DNA of 34,139 nt, taken from the NCBI GenBank assembly GCA_963575745.1, contig CAUYUJ010015309.1:94607-128745 (forward strand), read 5' to 3'. Of the stretch, positions 1-10,614 are shown piece by piece. The notes beneath the pieces were generated by a model. It saw only the letters and a program-made list of their open reading frames with translations. It did no database searches and was not told the DNA's origin. Each line of letters begins with the position of its first letter. Positions within the stretch are counted from its first letter, which is position 1. This DNA comes from Prorocentrum cordatum (Eukaryota; Sar; Dinophyceae; Prorocentrales; Prorocentraceae). The position numbers and the translations under genes were made by a program.

Positions 1-690
1 CGTGGAGGGTGGCCTTCGTGCCGCTACTACGGCACGTGGAACACTTAAACCCACATTCACTAAGTGTGTGAGCTGTATTAAACCTGGCTACGACCGCGGG
101 GGAGGGCGGCGGCGGGGCAGGGGCCGAAGAGGCACGACCACCAGGAGCGAGCGCAGAAATCTTCGCTTCCTCACGCTCGGCGACCGTGGCCTCCAAGGTG
201 GCCCTGAGGAGCCTCCGCCTGATCAAGGCAGCTCGCCCCTCCACCTCCGCGATCCTAGACCGAACACTACTGGGCAACCTACAACGCTCAGCGGCCCCCG
301 AGGCAATGGCGTCAGCCACTTCATTACCACGCAACATCCACTCGGGGGTCTGTTTCTCGCACACATCCTGGGCGGTCTGGTGGGAGTTGACGTGCAGAAC
401 GACGATCTCGCTGAAGTCTCTGTGCTTAACCAGAGCTCCGATCTCCGCCCACAAGCCGCTCATCTCACTCTTCCCAGGGTTGAGATACTGCTGAGCGTGC
501 CATCCACGCACAACGTTTTCATTATCTGAAATGTACACTGTCGGGCCTGCTGACCACCGTAAAGCAAGTTCCAAACACCGAAGCTCACCTCTCGGTACAG
601 ATTGAACTCGTCCAGTTAGTGGCCCTGCAATCTTGGGCCCGATGGTCATGGTGATGGGGTCGGTCATCACTACCACGCCAAGGCCGACTC
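1..690 (-). pseudogene. RNase H domain of the LINE, frameshifted from RT, partial
   Basis: RNase H would remove the RNA strand after target-primed reverse transcription. The fold begins at the end of the upstream frame with LLIFGDASGG (first catalytic Asp). After a one-base frameshift near 687-695 it continues in a different minus-strand frame: RGELRCLELAL (Glu), VYISDNENVV (second Asp), VLHVNSHQT (the active-site His region) and LRGNEVADAIASGAAE (last Asp). All expected acidic residues are present, so this part is intact in itself. After it come about 60 Arg/Ala/Pro-rich residues and a Cys-x2-Cys pair (FKCSTC) before the window edge. The frame has no stop down to base 1, so the protein is cut by the window. 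Its own ATG is not expected, since it is the C-terminus of the polyprotein. Confidence 0.82.
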
Positions 691-3600
691 CTCAGCGATG
701 GAAACCGACTCTCGGGACCACCTGACGCATCACCGAAAATGAGTAAAGGTTGAGCAAGCGTGCCGCTGCCAAGGCACTCAGCTCCAAGTGGGCATTCAAG
801 ATCAACAGCTGTCCAGTCTTCCTGCATAGCTGGCGCTGGGGTAGCCGTCATATGTCTCGGAATCAACCCACGATACCACAGACATGCATCACTGTCGCCT
901 TGCGCCAAGGCTGCTGGTACCAACTTATCTGAGTCGGTGAAGGCTTTGGCATTAGTATTGGCATTGCATAACCACCCTCGATGCTTCATGTCCTCGGGCT
1001 CCTGCTTGCACCGAAGACACAAATTGGACTTGCACAGCTTAGCTTCGAACTTCCTCGTCCGCGTCCAACAACCTCCTGTGCTAATCGTCAACATGAGTTC
1101 AGCCAGCTGATGGCCGTGGGGCCCTGCACGAAGCCTCGTGAGCAGCCGTCGAAGGGAATCATTATCAGCCCCGGGCTCCAGGCCGGCCCCATGATGAAGT
1201 TGGGCAGCGTCCCGCCACTGCTGATGATCAAGACTCTGCCCAAAATCAAATAAGAAATCTGCCGTGTCAACGTGCTGCTGATCAATACTGCTGTCATGGA
1301 AGATCCAGTCGACAGGCTCGAGACCGAACTCATCAGGCCGACACCAGTGCGACGGCGACTGAGGATCCCAACCTGCGTTGACCAGGTACGTGACGATCGC
1401 AGAGATTGGCCCGTGAATATATCTACCTCGCTCATGAATTGCCAAGCTCCGCACTTGCTTGACAACGTCGTCCCACACTCTACGGACTCCTGCACGTATC
1501 TGTGGATATTCAAACCATGTCTTGAGCCATTGGTTCAAGCATAACAAAGGCAGCCGAACTCCTGGATCTTGCTGAGGTGCACGTACATCGAGTAGCGTTG
1601 TGAGACAACGCCCTCGTTGGTGCGCCCCTGATACTGAACCAAGCTGCCGCCTGAGTTGCTGCAACCGCCACCCAAACGTACCATGAACATGATGAGCATA
1701 CGTCGCAGCTGCTTGAGGCCCTGCGAACTCAATTTTCTTCGTCGCCTCGTAGCACTTCGAAGCGAAGGCGTGCCGCCTCAGCTTCTTGTTGCAGGCGGTG
1801 GCTTTCTGAGTGCGCGTCCGTCGAGATGCTCTGGCAACTCTGCGACCCCCACCTAAGTCAACTCCGAGATAACTGACTTGAAGGACCGCCTGAATATCGA
1901 TCCCTTTCTTCCTCAATACTTTAGAAACGTGCTTGCTATCATTCATGCTGTCACATAAGATCACACTCTTGGGCGCCAACTTGAGCCCGGCTTGAACGAC
2001 CTGATCTCGGACCAACACAACACTTTGAACAAGCGCCTTGCGAACTGCTAGGCGAGAACCTTTGTGCCCTAAGTATAAATCATCCACCCATATGCGCTGG
2101 GATGATGTGACTCTCGCCGTGCAAAGCCTGTCCAGGATGAAGTGGGTTAGGCACCGTCCAAATCGGACCCCATTTCTTAGCCCTTGAATGATGCTCCTGG
2201 TGGGCTGAAAAGGGGCTGCATGAGCCCCAAATTGTGCCAAGACTCTCGGCGCCGTACATAATTGAACCTCCAGCAGCAAAACTATACCAGGAAATCCCAG
2301 CCGAATAGCCGCGTCGGAAAGTTTGCTCCACCTGATCATGTCGTAAAATGACTTGAGGTCTAATAAGGCGCACCCGTTGGAAACCCCAAGCTTCACAAAC
2401 AACTCTTGATCGACTGCTTTCAAGAAAGCCTCCTGCAGCGCCGAATTGCCAGCCACTGCAGCGTCCCAGTCCGTCGCCGTGTCGGTGGACCAGCGCTTAG
2501 TGTAGGGCTCCCGAATGAGAGTGTACAGCCGACACACAATGGGCAGCAAACCGATGATCCGATCACCGCCCGCCTTCTTGGGTAAAAGACGACCCAAGAC
2601 ACATAACAATTGAGTGGGCCATGTACCCGTATCTTCAATCATATTGAGAACTCCAGCCAAGGCGTCATGTCCTTCAGTAGGGGGCCTCTGAATGTCCAGA
2701 GGCGTCAGCTGATCAACGCCAAGGCCAGCTTTGCTTTTCATCCGAGCTGCGGCTTGCCGTACCTCATCGCCGTCGATAGGTGCAAGCCCTTGAATGCGAG
2801 CCCACTCCCTCATGTCGGCGAAGGCGGCACACAACTCGTCGATGCTGAAATCAGGATCATACCACAAATCATGCCACTTGGTGGCTTTCGCATCGATTAC
2901 ATCTTTGGGATGAAACAAATACTCGCCATTGTGAAAGAGCTCGTCAGTGACCGTAGGCGTATCCTTGATACTCTTGTGCAGCACCCCTGACGCTTCCGCT
3001 GACGACACCCATTCTTTGAACTCCGATAACGACTGCCGCAGTGCTTTGGCCGCAGCTCTCTTAGCGGCTCGCTGTGCCACCTGCAAGAAGCTGTCAAAAC
3101 TCCTCCCACCGCAGCTGAAGTTGTTGCAGAGAAAACTAACCCAATGCTCCCAATCACCGCTGCCGTTATAGGGGAGCACTGCATGCGTCCCCTCGGGGTA
3201 ATCAGTGCCCAATCGAACACCAAGTTCTCGAAGATAAACTAATTGCCTGACGCCGTTGCCCCGTTCACGATGTCGAGAAACTTTCACTAATACTTGAACG
3301 ACTCGCGACCACCAGTTGGCAACCCTGTCTTGAAGAGGTGCCTCTCGGAAGGTAGCCGCCTGCTGTACGCGCTGCTCCCGAAGGTGGGGATCAGCACCGC
3401 GAGAAACAGAACTACGAGGTAAACCGTGATGACTGGATATCGTCGCCTCTAAGGTAGATACCCAACCAGCGTACAGAGCCGAAACGTGCCGAACGTGAGG
3501 CCCTGCAACTCGCACTGCTAGCGAATCATGAATGGCAGACCAGTGTGTGTATACTTCATTGCTATCGGATGGGATGAAGCTGGATCCACAACAGGTTTGA

Positions 3601-5204
3601 GCCAACACCCAACGGTCCGATGGAACTTGGAACTCGGGGTTCCGAGGCGACGATTCAGCAACAACGGGCTCATTATTTCCAGGGGCACTCTCAGCTTGAC
3701 CAGCTGAACTATCTAAGCTGCTGTTGCTGGGGGGCTCTGAAACGGGCTCGGGCTGAGACTCGTCACTCAAGTGGGGCGGACCTGGGTCGGCAGCGGACAC
3801 TGACACTGCAATTGAGACGCTAGGTGCGACTGAGGAACTACTGTCGGCCAAGGGTTCTCCAGAGGTTTCCACGACCTCCGAAAGACCAGAAAACGCCGAA
3901 GTAAAACAGGTTTCCTCGGCCCACGGGCCCTCTTCCTCCTCGCCTTCGACGGGAGCAAAAGCCTCAGAAACAACTGGCTCAGGGAAAGACTCACGCATAC
4001 CTTCTTCATCGAGGTCCTGAAACATGTCCCCGAAGAGCTCGAGCGATTCAGCGACAAGTTTTTCCTTGGCGACGGCTACGCGAAACGCCTTCTCTGCTTT
4101 AGCTTTGCTACTCTTGGAGCCTGGGGTGGGCAGAGTGCCTGGCCGACTCACCTGCGGAAGTTTGCCTGCAACAATGAGCGAACGTGTCACCAACTGCTGG
4201 CAGCTATGACGTAACCTCAATCGCAGTCCACAGTGCGGCCCCCAAGGAACATTATGATCGGCACGAAGGTCGACGACAAAACTCTCGGCTCCAGGACCTG
4301 TGATGACGTAATCGATGTGCGAGGCTCCCTTCGCTGTTGTACAAGTATACTCTGCTTCTGACTTGCGAATCCTACCATGGACCCGCGCGAGGAAATGAGA
4401 TTTCTGAAGAGTCTCTGCTGCCATATTGAAATCTCCAATGCACAGCCAAGGTAACTGCAGCGCACGAAGAAATCCACCTAACCGATGAAAACGTTGATGG
4501 TTGCCGCACCTCATGCCCACTGACGGGTAACCGTACACAAGGACCAGCACCAGGGAATACGACTGGAAATGCACTATCACTGGAAGAAATCCGTCGTAAG
4601 CTGCGTGACCGTCAGCACATAAGTCAGGCGCGTCGCCAGGCGAAATTGGAAACCGATGAACCTGAAGATGCTGCCGAAAAAGTAGAACTTCACCTCCCTC
4701 ATTGGCACGCTCACGCTTGGCCTCGGTGTTGCCGAGCCCCGTGCTCCTGGCCAAGTTGAACACATGCTTGAGCTTGCTGCTGCGGAACTTCGTGGCCCAC
4801 TGCTTGCTCAACGAATCTCCGATGTGGGTCTCCACTAACCCGAAAAAATCAATTGAATTATCAGATTGCCCTGACACCAGCGACTGGATATGCCCCCAGG
4901 CCTTCTTCCCAAGACAAGTGCAGTTCGAGAAGAAGAGCGTACTGCAATCACCAGTGCTACTGCCACCATCATCTGAAGAAATAACAGTATCCGACACTGT
5001 GCCACACCCCTGCGATGTACATGTACTCGCGCTCGTGGACTGACCAGTCGCCGATGATGCTGCTGTCGCTGAAGTTGCCGAAAATGCTGTAGATGCTGAT
5101 GATGCCGATGTAGCAGCCGAGCTCGCAGTGCCATCGGCTGACGCGCTGCGAGGGCAGGTCTCCGCGGCGCCTCCATCCAAGGGGACGGGCGCCGCGGGCG
5201 AGCA
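585..5204 (-). pseudogene. LINE polyprotein: APE-type endonuclease and reverse transcriptase
   Basis: A reading frame of about 1,540 codons follows the TGA at 5205-5207 in the same frame as the upstream protein. Numbering residues from the TTG at 5178-5180: after a Ser/Ala/Thr-rich stretch, residues 80-330 form an exonuclease-endonuclease-phosphatase domain with FFGLVETHIG (Glu), CIGDFNM (Asp/Asn), SHIDYVI and a final DHNVPWGPH. A Ser/Glu-rich linker follows, then a LINE-type RT: GLLPIVCRLYTLI, motif A LLDLKSFYD (about 2342-2368), motif B SIIQGLRNG, motif C WVDDLY with the catalytic Asp pair at 2079-2084, and VSYLGVDLGG. The expected catalytic residues of both enzymes are present. There is no in-frame ATG near the start: the first Met is about residue 228, inside the endonuclease, which argues that this is the continuation of the upstream frame rather than a separate ORF2. 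The frame ends at 585 after a frameshift in the RNase H. Confidence 0.87.
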
Positions 5205-6299
5205 TCACAGGCTCGGCGCTGCGGGAGCCGCAGCCGCAACCTGCCTCGCTGCGTCAGCACCTGCGAGCCTGGCCTCACTGATCTGCTTGGCCCTCGCTGC
5301 CAAGGCCTCTTCCGAGAGACCGCCGCTGCTGCCCGAGCCCGCGCCGAGCCCGGCTGGCGGAGGCGCTGACTCGCCCTCAGGCGCCGCGGCCTCGGGGCCC
5401 GTCGCCGTGCCAGCGCCAGCGGTGCCACCGCCCCCAGCGCCTCCAGCGACTCCTCCAGCCTCTACCTTCCGCTTCTTCTGCAACCGCTCCTGAATGGCCG
5501 CCTTCATGGCCTTGGTCCGCTCGACCCAGGCCTTCACCTCGGACGACCTCGTGGCCATGGCCGTCTGCACGTCGCGCAGCTGCTTCTCCAGCTCCGCGAG
5601 CTCCTTACGCTCCCCTTCCTCGCACTCTAAGTCCTGGATGGACGCGAAGAAGGTCTCATCAAGCTCGACGCGAAAGCAGTCGCCCTCGGCGGCCTTGTCA
5701 GGGGCCTTGCCGTCGCCCGTCGCCTGCACCTGCAATCCTGAGGCGTTGGCGAGGGCCTTGATGGCGATCTGCTTGTTGAACTCCGCCTGAGCCAGAGTGC
5801 GAGCGCACTCCGCCTCGCGCGCCTCAGCCTTGATTAAGGCAGCCCTGCACCGCAGCACCTGGTCCACGGACTGGGCGTGCTTGGCCTCGGCGTCCTTCCA
5901 CGCGCCTGAGGCCTTCCTCACGGCCTCGTCGGCAGACACGACCGACTCCACGGGCTTCTGCGCGGCGAGAATCGCCTGCTGGCTCTCCAGGGCGCGCTTG
6001 ACCGTCGGGTCTGTGGTGGCCGCAATGGTCTGGCTCAGCAGGTCGAGGGCGCCATCTGGAACGCCTCCTGCACCTCCCTGCTGCTTGCTCTTGCCCTTGT
6101 GCTTAGGCCCAGGTTGGACAAGGGCGACCGCCTGCTGCTGCTGCTGGCTGACGTCCTGGCCCTTGGGCTTGAACAGTTTCACAGGCCTCCCGCACTTCCT
6201 GCATGCGCCGCCCTCTTGAAGCAGTACGTCGTTCCACTGATGTGTATGACACCCAGCGCACGTGCTCCAGAGCCGACGACCTGCAGGCGAGGAAGCCAT
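5205..6299 (-). CDS. LINE N-terminal protein (ORF1-like): zinc ribbon and coiled coil
   Basis: A 364-residue frame starts at an ATG at 6297-6299. Near the N-terminus four cysteines are spaced as a zinc ribbon: C14-x2-C17 (STCAGC) and C33-x2-C36 (ACRKCG), typical of short nucleic-acid-binding modules at the start of such polyproteins. A Gln run (QQQQQ) and a basic GPKHKGKSKQQ patch follow, then a long Ala/Glu/Lys/Gln-rich helical stretch (about residues 100-265) that looks coiled-coil, then a Gly/Ala/Pro-rich tail. It is probably the RNA-binding, chaperone-like part of the retrotransposition particle, by analogy with LINE ORF1 proteins; no RRM or CCHC knuckle is visible. It ends at a TGA exactly in frame with the endonuclease/RT reading frame, so it may originally have been fused to it. 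Confidence 0.7.
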   Translation of the reverse strand: MASSPAGRRLWSTCAGCHTHQWNDVLLQEGGACRKCGRPVKLFKPKGQDVSQQQQQAVALVQPGPKHKGKSKQQGGAGGVPDGALDLLSQTIAATTDPTVKRALESQQAILAAQKPVESVVSADEAVRKASGAWKDAEAKHAQSVDQVLRCRAALIKAEAREAECARTLAQAEFNKQIAIKALANASGLQVQATGDGKAPDKAAEGDCFRVELDETFFASIQDLECEEGERKELAELEKQLRDVQTAMATRSSEVKAWVERTKAMKAAIQERLQKKRKVEAGGVAGGAGGGGTAGAGTATGPEAAAPEGESAPPPAGLGAGSGSSGGLSEEALAARAKQISEARLAGADAARQVAAAAPAAPSL

Positions 6300-6454
6300 C
6301 CCCGCTTTAGCTGCCTCGAACGCCTACGCTCGCCGCGTGGGAGGCGAGGCAGACCCCAAGCACCTCGGGACGGCGCGGGGCTGGCCGAGTGGTCGCGCGC
6401 AAAATGCGAGGAGAGCCCTGTGCCCTCCCTGCAACCGCTCGTGCCAGTGTTGCT

Positions 6455-6539
6455 TGAGGAGGAAGAGGAGGAGGTGGAGGAGGAGGAGGAGGAGGAAGCG
6501 CAGGAGGAGTGGAAGGAGGAGGAGGATGAGGAGGAGGAG
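6455..6539 (+). repeat. GGA/GAG purine-rich microsatellite running into the gap
   Basis: A degenerate GAG/GGA trinucleotide tract stops exactly at the run of Ns. The apparent Glu-rich or Pro/Leu-rich frames across it are composition effects and not genes. The tract probably caused the assembly break. Confidence 0.85.
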
Positions 6540-6639
6540 NNNNNNNNNNNNNNNNNNNNNNNNNNNNNNNNNNNNNNNNNNNNNNNNNNNNNNNNNNNNN
6601 NNNNNNNNNNNNNNNNNNNNNNNNNNNNNNNNNNNNNNN
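6540..6639. other. Assembly gap of 100 Ns
   Basis: Exactly 100 N characters, a conventional scaffold-gap length, so the true distance is unknown. Frames reported across it are not meaningful. Confidence 0.98.
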
Positions 6640-6840
6640 GTTGCTCTGAGGCGTCTCAACACCGCACCTCGGAGGAGGGCACGCCGAGGCAGCAGCGGCA
6701 GCTCGCCCTCCCGAGTGGCGGCGCCCGCCGCCTCGGCCGGAAGGCAGCCCAGCAGGCCGGAGCGCTCGGACCCCAGGAGGGGTCCTGGTAGTCTTTCGTC
6801 GTCTCCGTCGTTCTAAGCCTCCTAGATGGGGTTCCGCGTA
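6640..6840. other. No gene seen
   Basis: GC-rich unique sequence to the right of the gap. I see no coding signature, RNA gene or clear repeat. Confidence 0.5.
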
Positions 6841-6854
6841 GATAGTGTCGGAGG

Positions 6855-7015
6855 ATCGCGCCGCATCGCCGATGCATGGCCGATGCGGCTCGGTGTGGAG
6901 CCCGATGTGCTTCACATCGACGTCGCCGATGCATCGCCGACGTCGACGATGCGTCGCCGGTGCATCCCCGATGCATCGCCGATGCATCGCCGATGTATCA
7001 GCGATGCGGCGCGAT
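6855..7015 (+). repeat. GATGCATCGCC-type minisatellite
   Basis: Degenerate units of about 11-12 bases built on CGCCGATGCATCGCCGATG are arranged head to tail. Because the core contains ATGCAT, itself a palindrome, both strands read similarly. Frames translating as MHRRCIADASP repeats arise from this and are not genes. The same CGCCGATNTATCGCCGAT core recurs inside the dispersed repeat at 8288-8615 and 12459-12790. Confidence 0.85.
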
Positions 7016-7079
7016 CCTCCGACCCCATCTATTCCGACCCCATCTGGGAGGCCTCTAGATGTTGCACTTTTTTCGCAAC

Positions 7080-7733
7080 GTCGGATCTCAGGGTAACTAC
7101 CCGAGACTCAACAGCTATCCTCGCATCGGGCAGCCTCGAGTCCGCGAGTCAGTGGGCCTGTGGCTGGCCCTGCGCGAGGGAGGGGTATCGGTACCTTTTG
7201 GTTTCCCTACAAAGACGCTTGCTTCGGGAAGCCTCGAGTCCGCGGGTCAGGGAGGCTGTGGCCCTGCGTGGGTTGGGGGTGGGGATCCGGGGACCATTTT
7301 GAGCCGCCGGTGTCTCGACTCGCCCTGCTCCGAGCGTTGCTCACCCATTTCCCAGTGACTCGCCACCCGAGAAACAAACAGACACCCTCGCTTCGGGCAG
7401 CCTCGAGTCCGCTGGTCGGTGGGGCTGCGGCCCTGCGCGGGGAGGGGCGGGGGTTCAGGGGGCCACTTTGAGCCGCTGTTGTCTCAACTCGCTCTGCTCC
7501 GAGCGTTGCTCCATCCTGTTCCAGGGACTGACTACCCGAGAGACAAGGCCCACATGCGACGCGTGTTGGTATGCGTGGGCAGTCTACCGCTCGCGTCTTC
7601 TCATGATCATGTGTTCCCTCTTTGTTAGGGCGATGCCGGGGAGGGGTCCAGGGGCCATTTCGTGCCGCTGTTGTCTCAACTCGCTCTGCTCCGAGCGGTG
7701 TTCACCCCTTTCCAGTGACCAACCCCCCGAGAG
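7080..7733 (+). repeat. ~170-bp degenerate tandem repeat family
   Basis: Recurring blocks are CTTCGGGCAGCCTCGAGTCC (near 7122, 7208 and 7388) and CTCAACTCGCTCTGCTCCGAG (near 7320, 7480 and 7672), with variants of CGAGAGACAAACAGACACCC between them. Three to four diverged units of roughly 170 bases are visible. Further fragments lie at about 7945-7975 and 8129-8150, beyond the foldback element. No coding role is apparent. Confidence 0.75.
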
Positions 7734-7933
7734 TCGGCGGCGAGCGAGCGAGGTGGTGGAAGTGATAGGGAGAAGGCTTTCTCAGAAGGCTCGGAAGTTC
7801 TCTGTCCTTCGAGACTTTTCTAAGCCTTCCCTGAAGACACAGAGGGCTTCTCAGTAGGCGCGAGGGCTTCTGAGAAGTCCCGCCGCCTTCTGAGAAGGCC
7901 TTCTCCTTCTCACTTCCCATCCTCGCTCGCCGC
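7734..7933. mobile_element. Foldback/MITE-like element with 6-bp direct repeats
   Basis: About 50 bases at the left (7737-7790) are the imperfect reverse complement of the right (7885-7933). The inner 21-bp arms (7770-7790 and 7885-7905) pair with one mismatch, leaving a loop of about 94 bases. CGAGAG stands immediately left (7728-7733) and immediately right (7934-7939). The flanks together rebuild the uninterrupted local repeat (...CGAGA-AACAAACA...CTCGCTTCGGGCAGCC), as in the copy at 7365-7395, so this looks like an insertion with a target duplication. It has no coding capacity. The exact ends are blurred by GCGAG runs. Confidence 0.6.
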
Positions 7934-7984
7934 CGAGAGAGAGAACAAACATCCTCGCTTCGGGCAGCCTTCAGGAGGGCGCAA

Positions 7985-8130
7985 ACACACAGACACAATG
8001 AATCGTCGATCCCCCAAAAATATGTGAAACTATGGGAAGTGGGAGGGAAGACGAACATCCAAAACATATGGGAAAATATGAGGATTCCTGAGATTTGTGT
8101 GTATTACTTTGTGTGTCCCAGGGCCCCCTT
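7985..8130 (+). repeat. Dispersed repeat B, copy 1
   Basis: This copy contains ACACAGACACAAT, then GGGAAGTGGGAGGGAAGACG, AACATCCAAAACATATGGGAAA and finally TTTGTGTGTATTACTTTGTG. The same order of blocks recurs at 13130-13256 and 13390-13540. No open frame is conserved between the copies, so it is a non-coding dispersed repeat of about 130-150 bp. Confidence 0.75.
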
Positions 8131-8169
8131 ACGCCTCGAGTCCGCGGCTTAGCGTGGTTGTGGTCCTGC

Positions 8170-8290
8170 GCGGGGGGGGGAATGAGGGGCAACGACAGGG
8201 GGGATAAACGCAGGAGGCAACGATAGCGGTGGGATGAGGGGCAACGATAGGAATGAGGGGCAACGATAGGGGGGGGGAATGAGGGGCAAC
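8170..8290 (+). repeat. GAGGGGCAACGATAGG minisatellite
   Basis: Four to five degenerate copies of AATGAGGGGCAACGATAGGG, some separated by GGGGGG runs. The minus-strand sequence CTATCGTTGCCCCTC reappears near 8600 and 12780 inside repeat A. The unit resembles a GNRA-type loop sequence only by chance: the copies lack the complementary stem arms, apart from the last. Confidence 0.75.
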
Positions 8291-8615
8291 CCTGCCTCGC
8301 GCCGATGCCTCGCTCCTTCGCTCTCCTCCGCCCTGGCCTCACGTTCCTCGTGTCCGTTCCCCTCCCCCCCCCTTTTTCCTTCCCCTTCTTTTCCCCTCTC
8401 TGCTCAGGGGCAAGGACACTGTGGATAAGCACAGGGGGGGACGTATCGACCCCCAACCGTCCACTCATCGCCGATAGGGGCCCGACAGCCCCACCCCGCC
8501 CAAGAACTTGCGGATTCGCTATCGGGTGCCTATCGCCGATCTATGGGCGATGTATCGCCGATTCCAGGTCGATGTTTCCCCCCGTATGCCAATCCCTCCC
8601 TATCGTTGCCCCCCA
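8288..8615 (+). repeat. Dispersed repeat A, copy 1
   Basis: This ~330-bp block begins CCTGCCTCGCGCC, continues through a pyrimidine-rich run (CCTCCGCCCTGGCCTC, TTCCCCTCC), TATCGACCCCCAA and CGCCGATTCCAGGTCGATGT, and ends TATCGTTGCCCC. It is collinear with 12459-12790. No frame is shared through both copies at matching positions, so it is treated as a non-coding repeat. Confidence 0.85.
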
Positions 8616-10370
8616 AGGGGAGGAAGGGCAGCGCCACCAAGCACGACGTCAGGGAGCACTTGCAGCAGAGGGCCGCGCGTCGGTGCGCGAGGCCCCACCA
8701 GTTGGTTATTTATATTCCTCTCCTGATTCCCCGCTTCCCTTGGCCAGGTGGATTAACGATTCCGCATTCTCCCTTGCCCAGTAGGTGTGCGGTGTGCTGG
8801 AGAGTGCTTGTTTACCCTCTGGACCATAACGCGCGTTCCCTCCCCTCGTTTCACCTTTTTGGGCCTCCTGGGAGACCCTCGTCGCCACGGCGGGATTCGC
8901 CTCGCAATTCTGGTCAAAACGCACCCTCGGAGAGGTCATGGGAGTAGCGGTGTGGGTACTGTTTGGTCTCCCCCATTCTGCCCCCCTCCCTCCCTCCGCC
9001 CATCACGCAACGCTCCCACCTTGGCGCGTCCCTAGCACTGCCGCAGTGCGTCCGGCGCCACAGTCTGCCACGGCGGGGGGCGGGGACGTTACACGGGGGG
9101 GGGTGAAGCCGACTCTGGCTACGCCAGCTTCTGGCTCGAGCACCAGAGGCATTTTTCGAAAACAGTTCAAGGTTCGATGTGGAATTCGTTCAGTTGTTGT
9201 TTTGCGCAGTGCTGTTGGCACCGTGTGTACGTTATTCCCCCCTCCCCCCCCGTCGTCGCCGCGATCAAACAGTTGTCCTGTTGTTTGCACGCATCTACAT
9301 GCGGCGAGCGACGTTTTGGCCCCAGCGCACATGCTAGGAGGCTGCGGCCACGGACAGTTCTGATTAGACCGAACGTGTCCCTCACGACATCCCAAACTCC
9401 TCTCTGTGCTCCGACCGATTCTTTTCCATGCCCCCCCCCATCCGAATCTGCCGAGCCGTTATTGCCTCGCCCTTGCACGTCGCACTGTCTTCCCAGCGAT
9501 GCTGGTAAGCGCGTGCAGAAAAGGTACAGCCGCGCAGTCGAATACCTGAAGTAGTGCCAGAATGTGCCCTCCAACAGAGAGCAGGGATGACAAGACAAGC
9601 CACATCTTCCCTCGCCACACTCCTGCAGCTCGCTGTCGCTCCTCCCCCGTCTCCCCCCACCCTCCCCCTTGCGAGGCTCTCCCTCTCCATTACCTCCTCC
9701 TCCTCCCCCCCGCTGCTTCCACGTCCCCTTCCCCTCCCCCCCTGACTCATTCGGCCTCGAAGAGGGCGATCTCCTCCGGGTGAAGGCTCGGGGGGTCGAG
9801 TCAACCAGAGCCCCGTCGCCGTGCTGAGGCGAGCCCGACTCGGGAAACACAGGTTCTGGCTAAAGATCATGGATCGCCTGGCTGTGGGCGCGTCCCCAAC
9901 AGCTCCCCCTATCCCCCCCTCTCTTCCAGCTTCCTCCCCTTCGCTCCCACTCCCCTTGACGCTGTATCCCTCGTTCACTGCTGACGCCCACCTAGTCCCC
10001 TGAGCGGGGCCCCCTGATGGCGCCTTCTCGGGTCTCCCATACCGCTCACAGTGCGTTCTCAGGCAGATTACACCAGCCATGTTTACCAGCCTAAATACTT
10101 ACCTGGACACCGTGCCTACAGCTGCCAGCCAGCCAACGGCGCTTCCATATATACATGTACGTACATCTATGACTATATATGGTATGTATATATGAGCAGC
10201 CCCTACAATCCGTTCTGCGCGGGCTTTACGATGGCGCCTGGGCCAATCTCCCTGTCGGTCACAGCTCGCTTGCAGGGCAGTGATGCCTGATTCCAGTTCG
10301 GTTTCGCCCCCCTCCCCAGGGCGATTTTGAGTTTTGTTGTTGGCATTCAAGACTCAAGAGTCAGATATAC
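8616..10370. other. No gene seen; GC-rich, pyrimidine-rich stretches
   Basis: Several overlapping frames exist on both strands, but all are low-complexity (Pro, Ser, Gly or Arg-rich) and show no recognisable domain. Notable only are C/T-rich tracts at about 9650-9740 and 9905-9960, and an AT-rich patch with TATATA and GTACGTAC palindromes at 10145-10195. No RNA gene was recognised. Confidence 0.5.
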
Positions 10371-10375
10371 ATGTA

Positions 10376-10412
10376 CAGAGAGAGGACAGAAAGAGAGAGA
10401 GAGAGAAAGAGA
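10376..10412 (+). repeat. GA microsatellite
   Basis: An interrupted (GA)n run. It is followed by a C/T-rich tract up to about 10530 and is non-coding. Confidence 0.85.
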
Positions 10413-10614
10413 GGGGGGGAGGCTCACCATCCTCTTCCCCTCATCCTCCCCATTGTCCCCCCCCTTGCTCCGCCCCCTCCCCCTCCCCCGTTCGTCGTCC
10501 TCATTCATCTCTTTCTCTTCCCATTCAGTGCCCACGGGCAGGGCCTGGCGTATAGGAGTGCCAGAACTCTGGGCACACATTCAGAAACACAATATCCGGG
10601 CGAAGGACCCGACA

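Larger units (their letters stand above)
1..6299 (-). mobile_element. Non-LTR (LINE-like) retrotransposon, 3' end outside window
   Basis: Reading leftwards, the minus strand encodes an N-terminal zinc-ribbon and coiled-coil protein, an APE-like endonuclease, a reverse transcriptase and an RNase H, the usual order of RNase H-bearing LINEs. All but the RNase H lie in one reading frame, broken by a single TGA at 5205-5207; a frameshift near 690 moves the RNase H to another frame. The RNase H frame is still open at base 1, so the 3' end, any poly(A) tail and target duplication lie outside. The 5' end is uncertain because GA-rich sequence and an assembly gap start about 160 bases upstream of the first ATG. 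The few disruptions suggest a fairly young but non-functional copy. The clade cannot be assigned without a tree. Confidence 0.88.

Noticed and set aside
4725-4742. CTCGG-CAACA-CCGAG hairpin in the LINE (minus strand)
   Set aside because: The loop is five bases and the module's GC...GC-C frame is absent; single occurrence.
6324-6987. Long frames crossing the N gap
   Set aside because: Made of GGA/CCT repeats and Ns; no real sequence evidence.
7734-7933. CRISPR-like or rho-independent terminator structure
   Set aside because: Single inverted repeat in eukaryotic DNA; no spaced direct repeats.
8280-8296. AGGGGCAACCCT as a GNRA module outside the LTR element
   Set aside because: It arises where the GAGGGGCAAC minisatellite meets CCTGCC of repeat A; the G-C ends of the module are absent, so chance is likely.
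9167-10080. Minus-strand frames of over 220 codons
   Set aside because: Gly/Arg/Glu-rich composition effects over C/T-rich DNA; two overlapping frames are equally long and neither has a domain.
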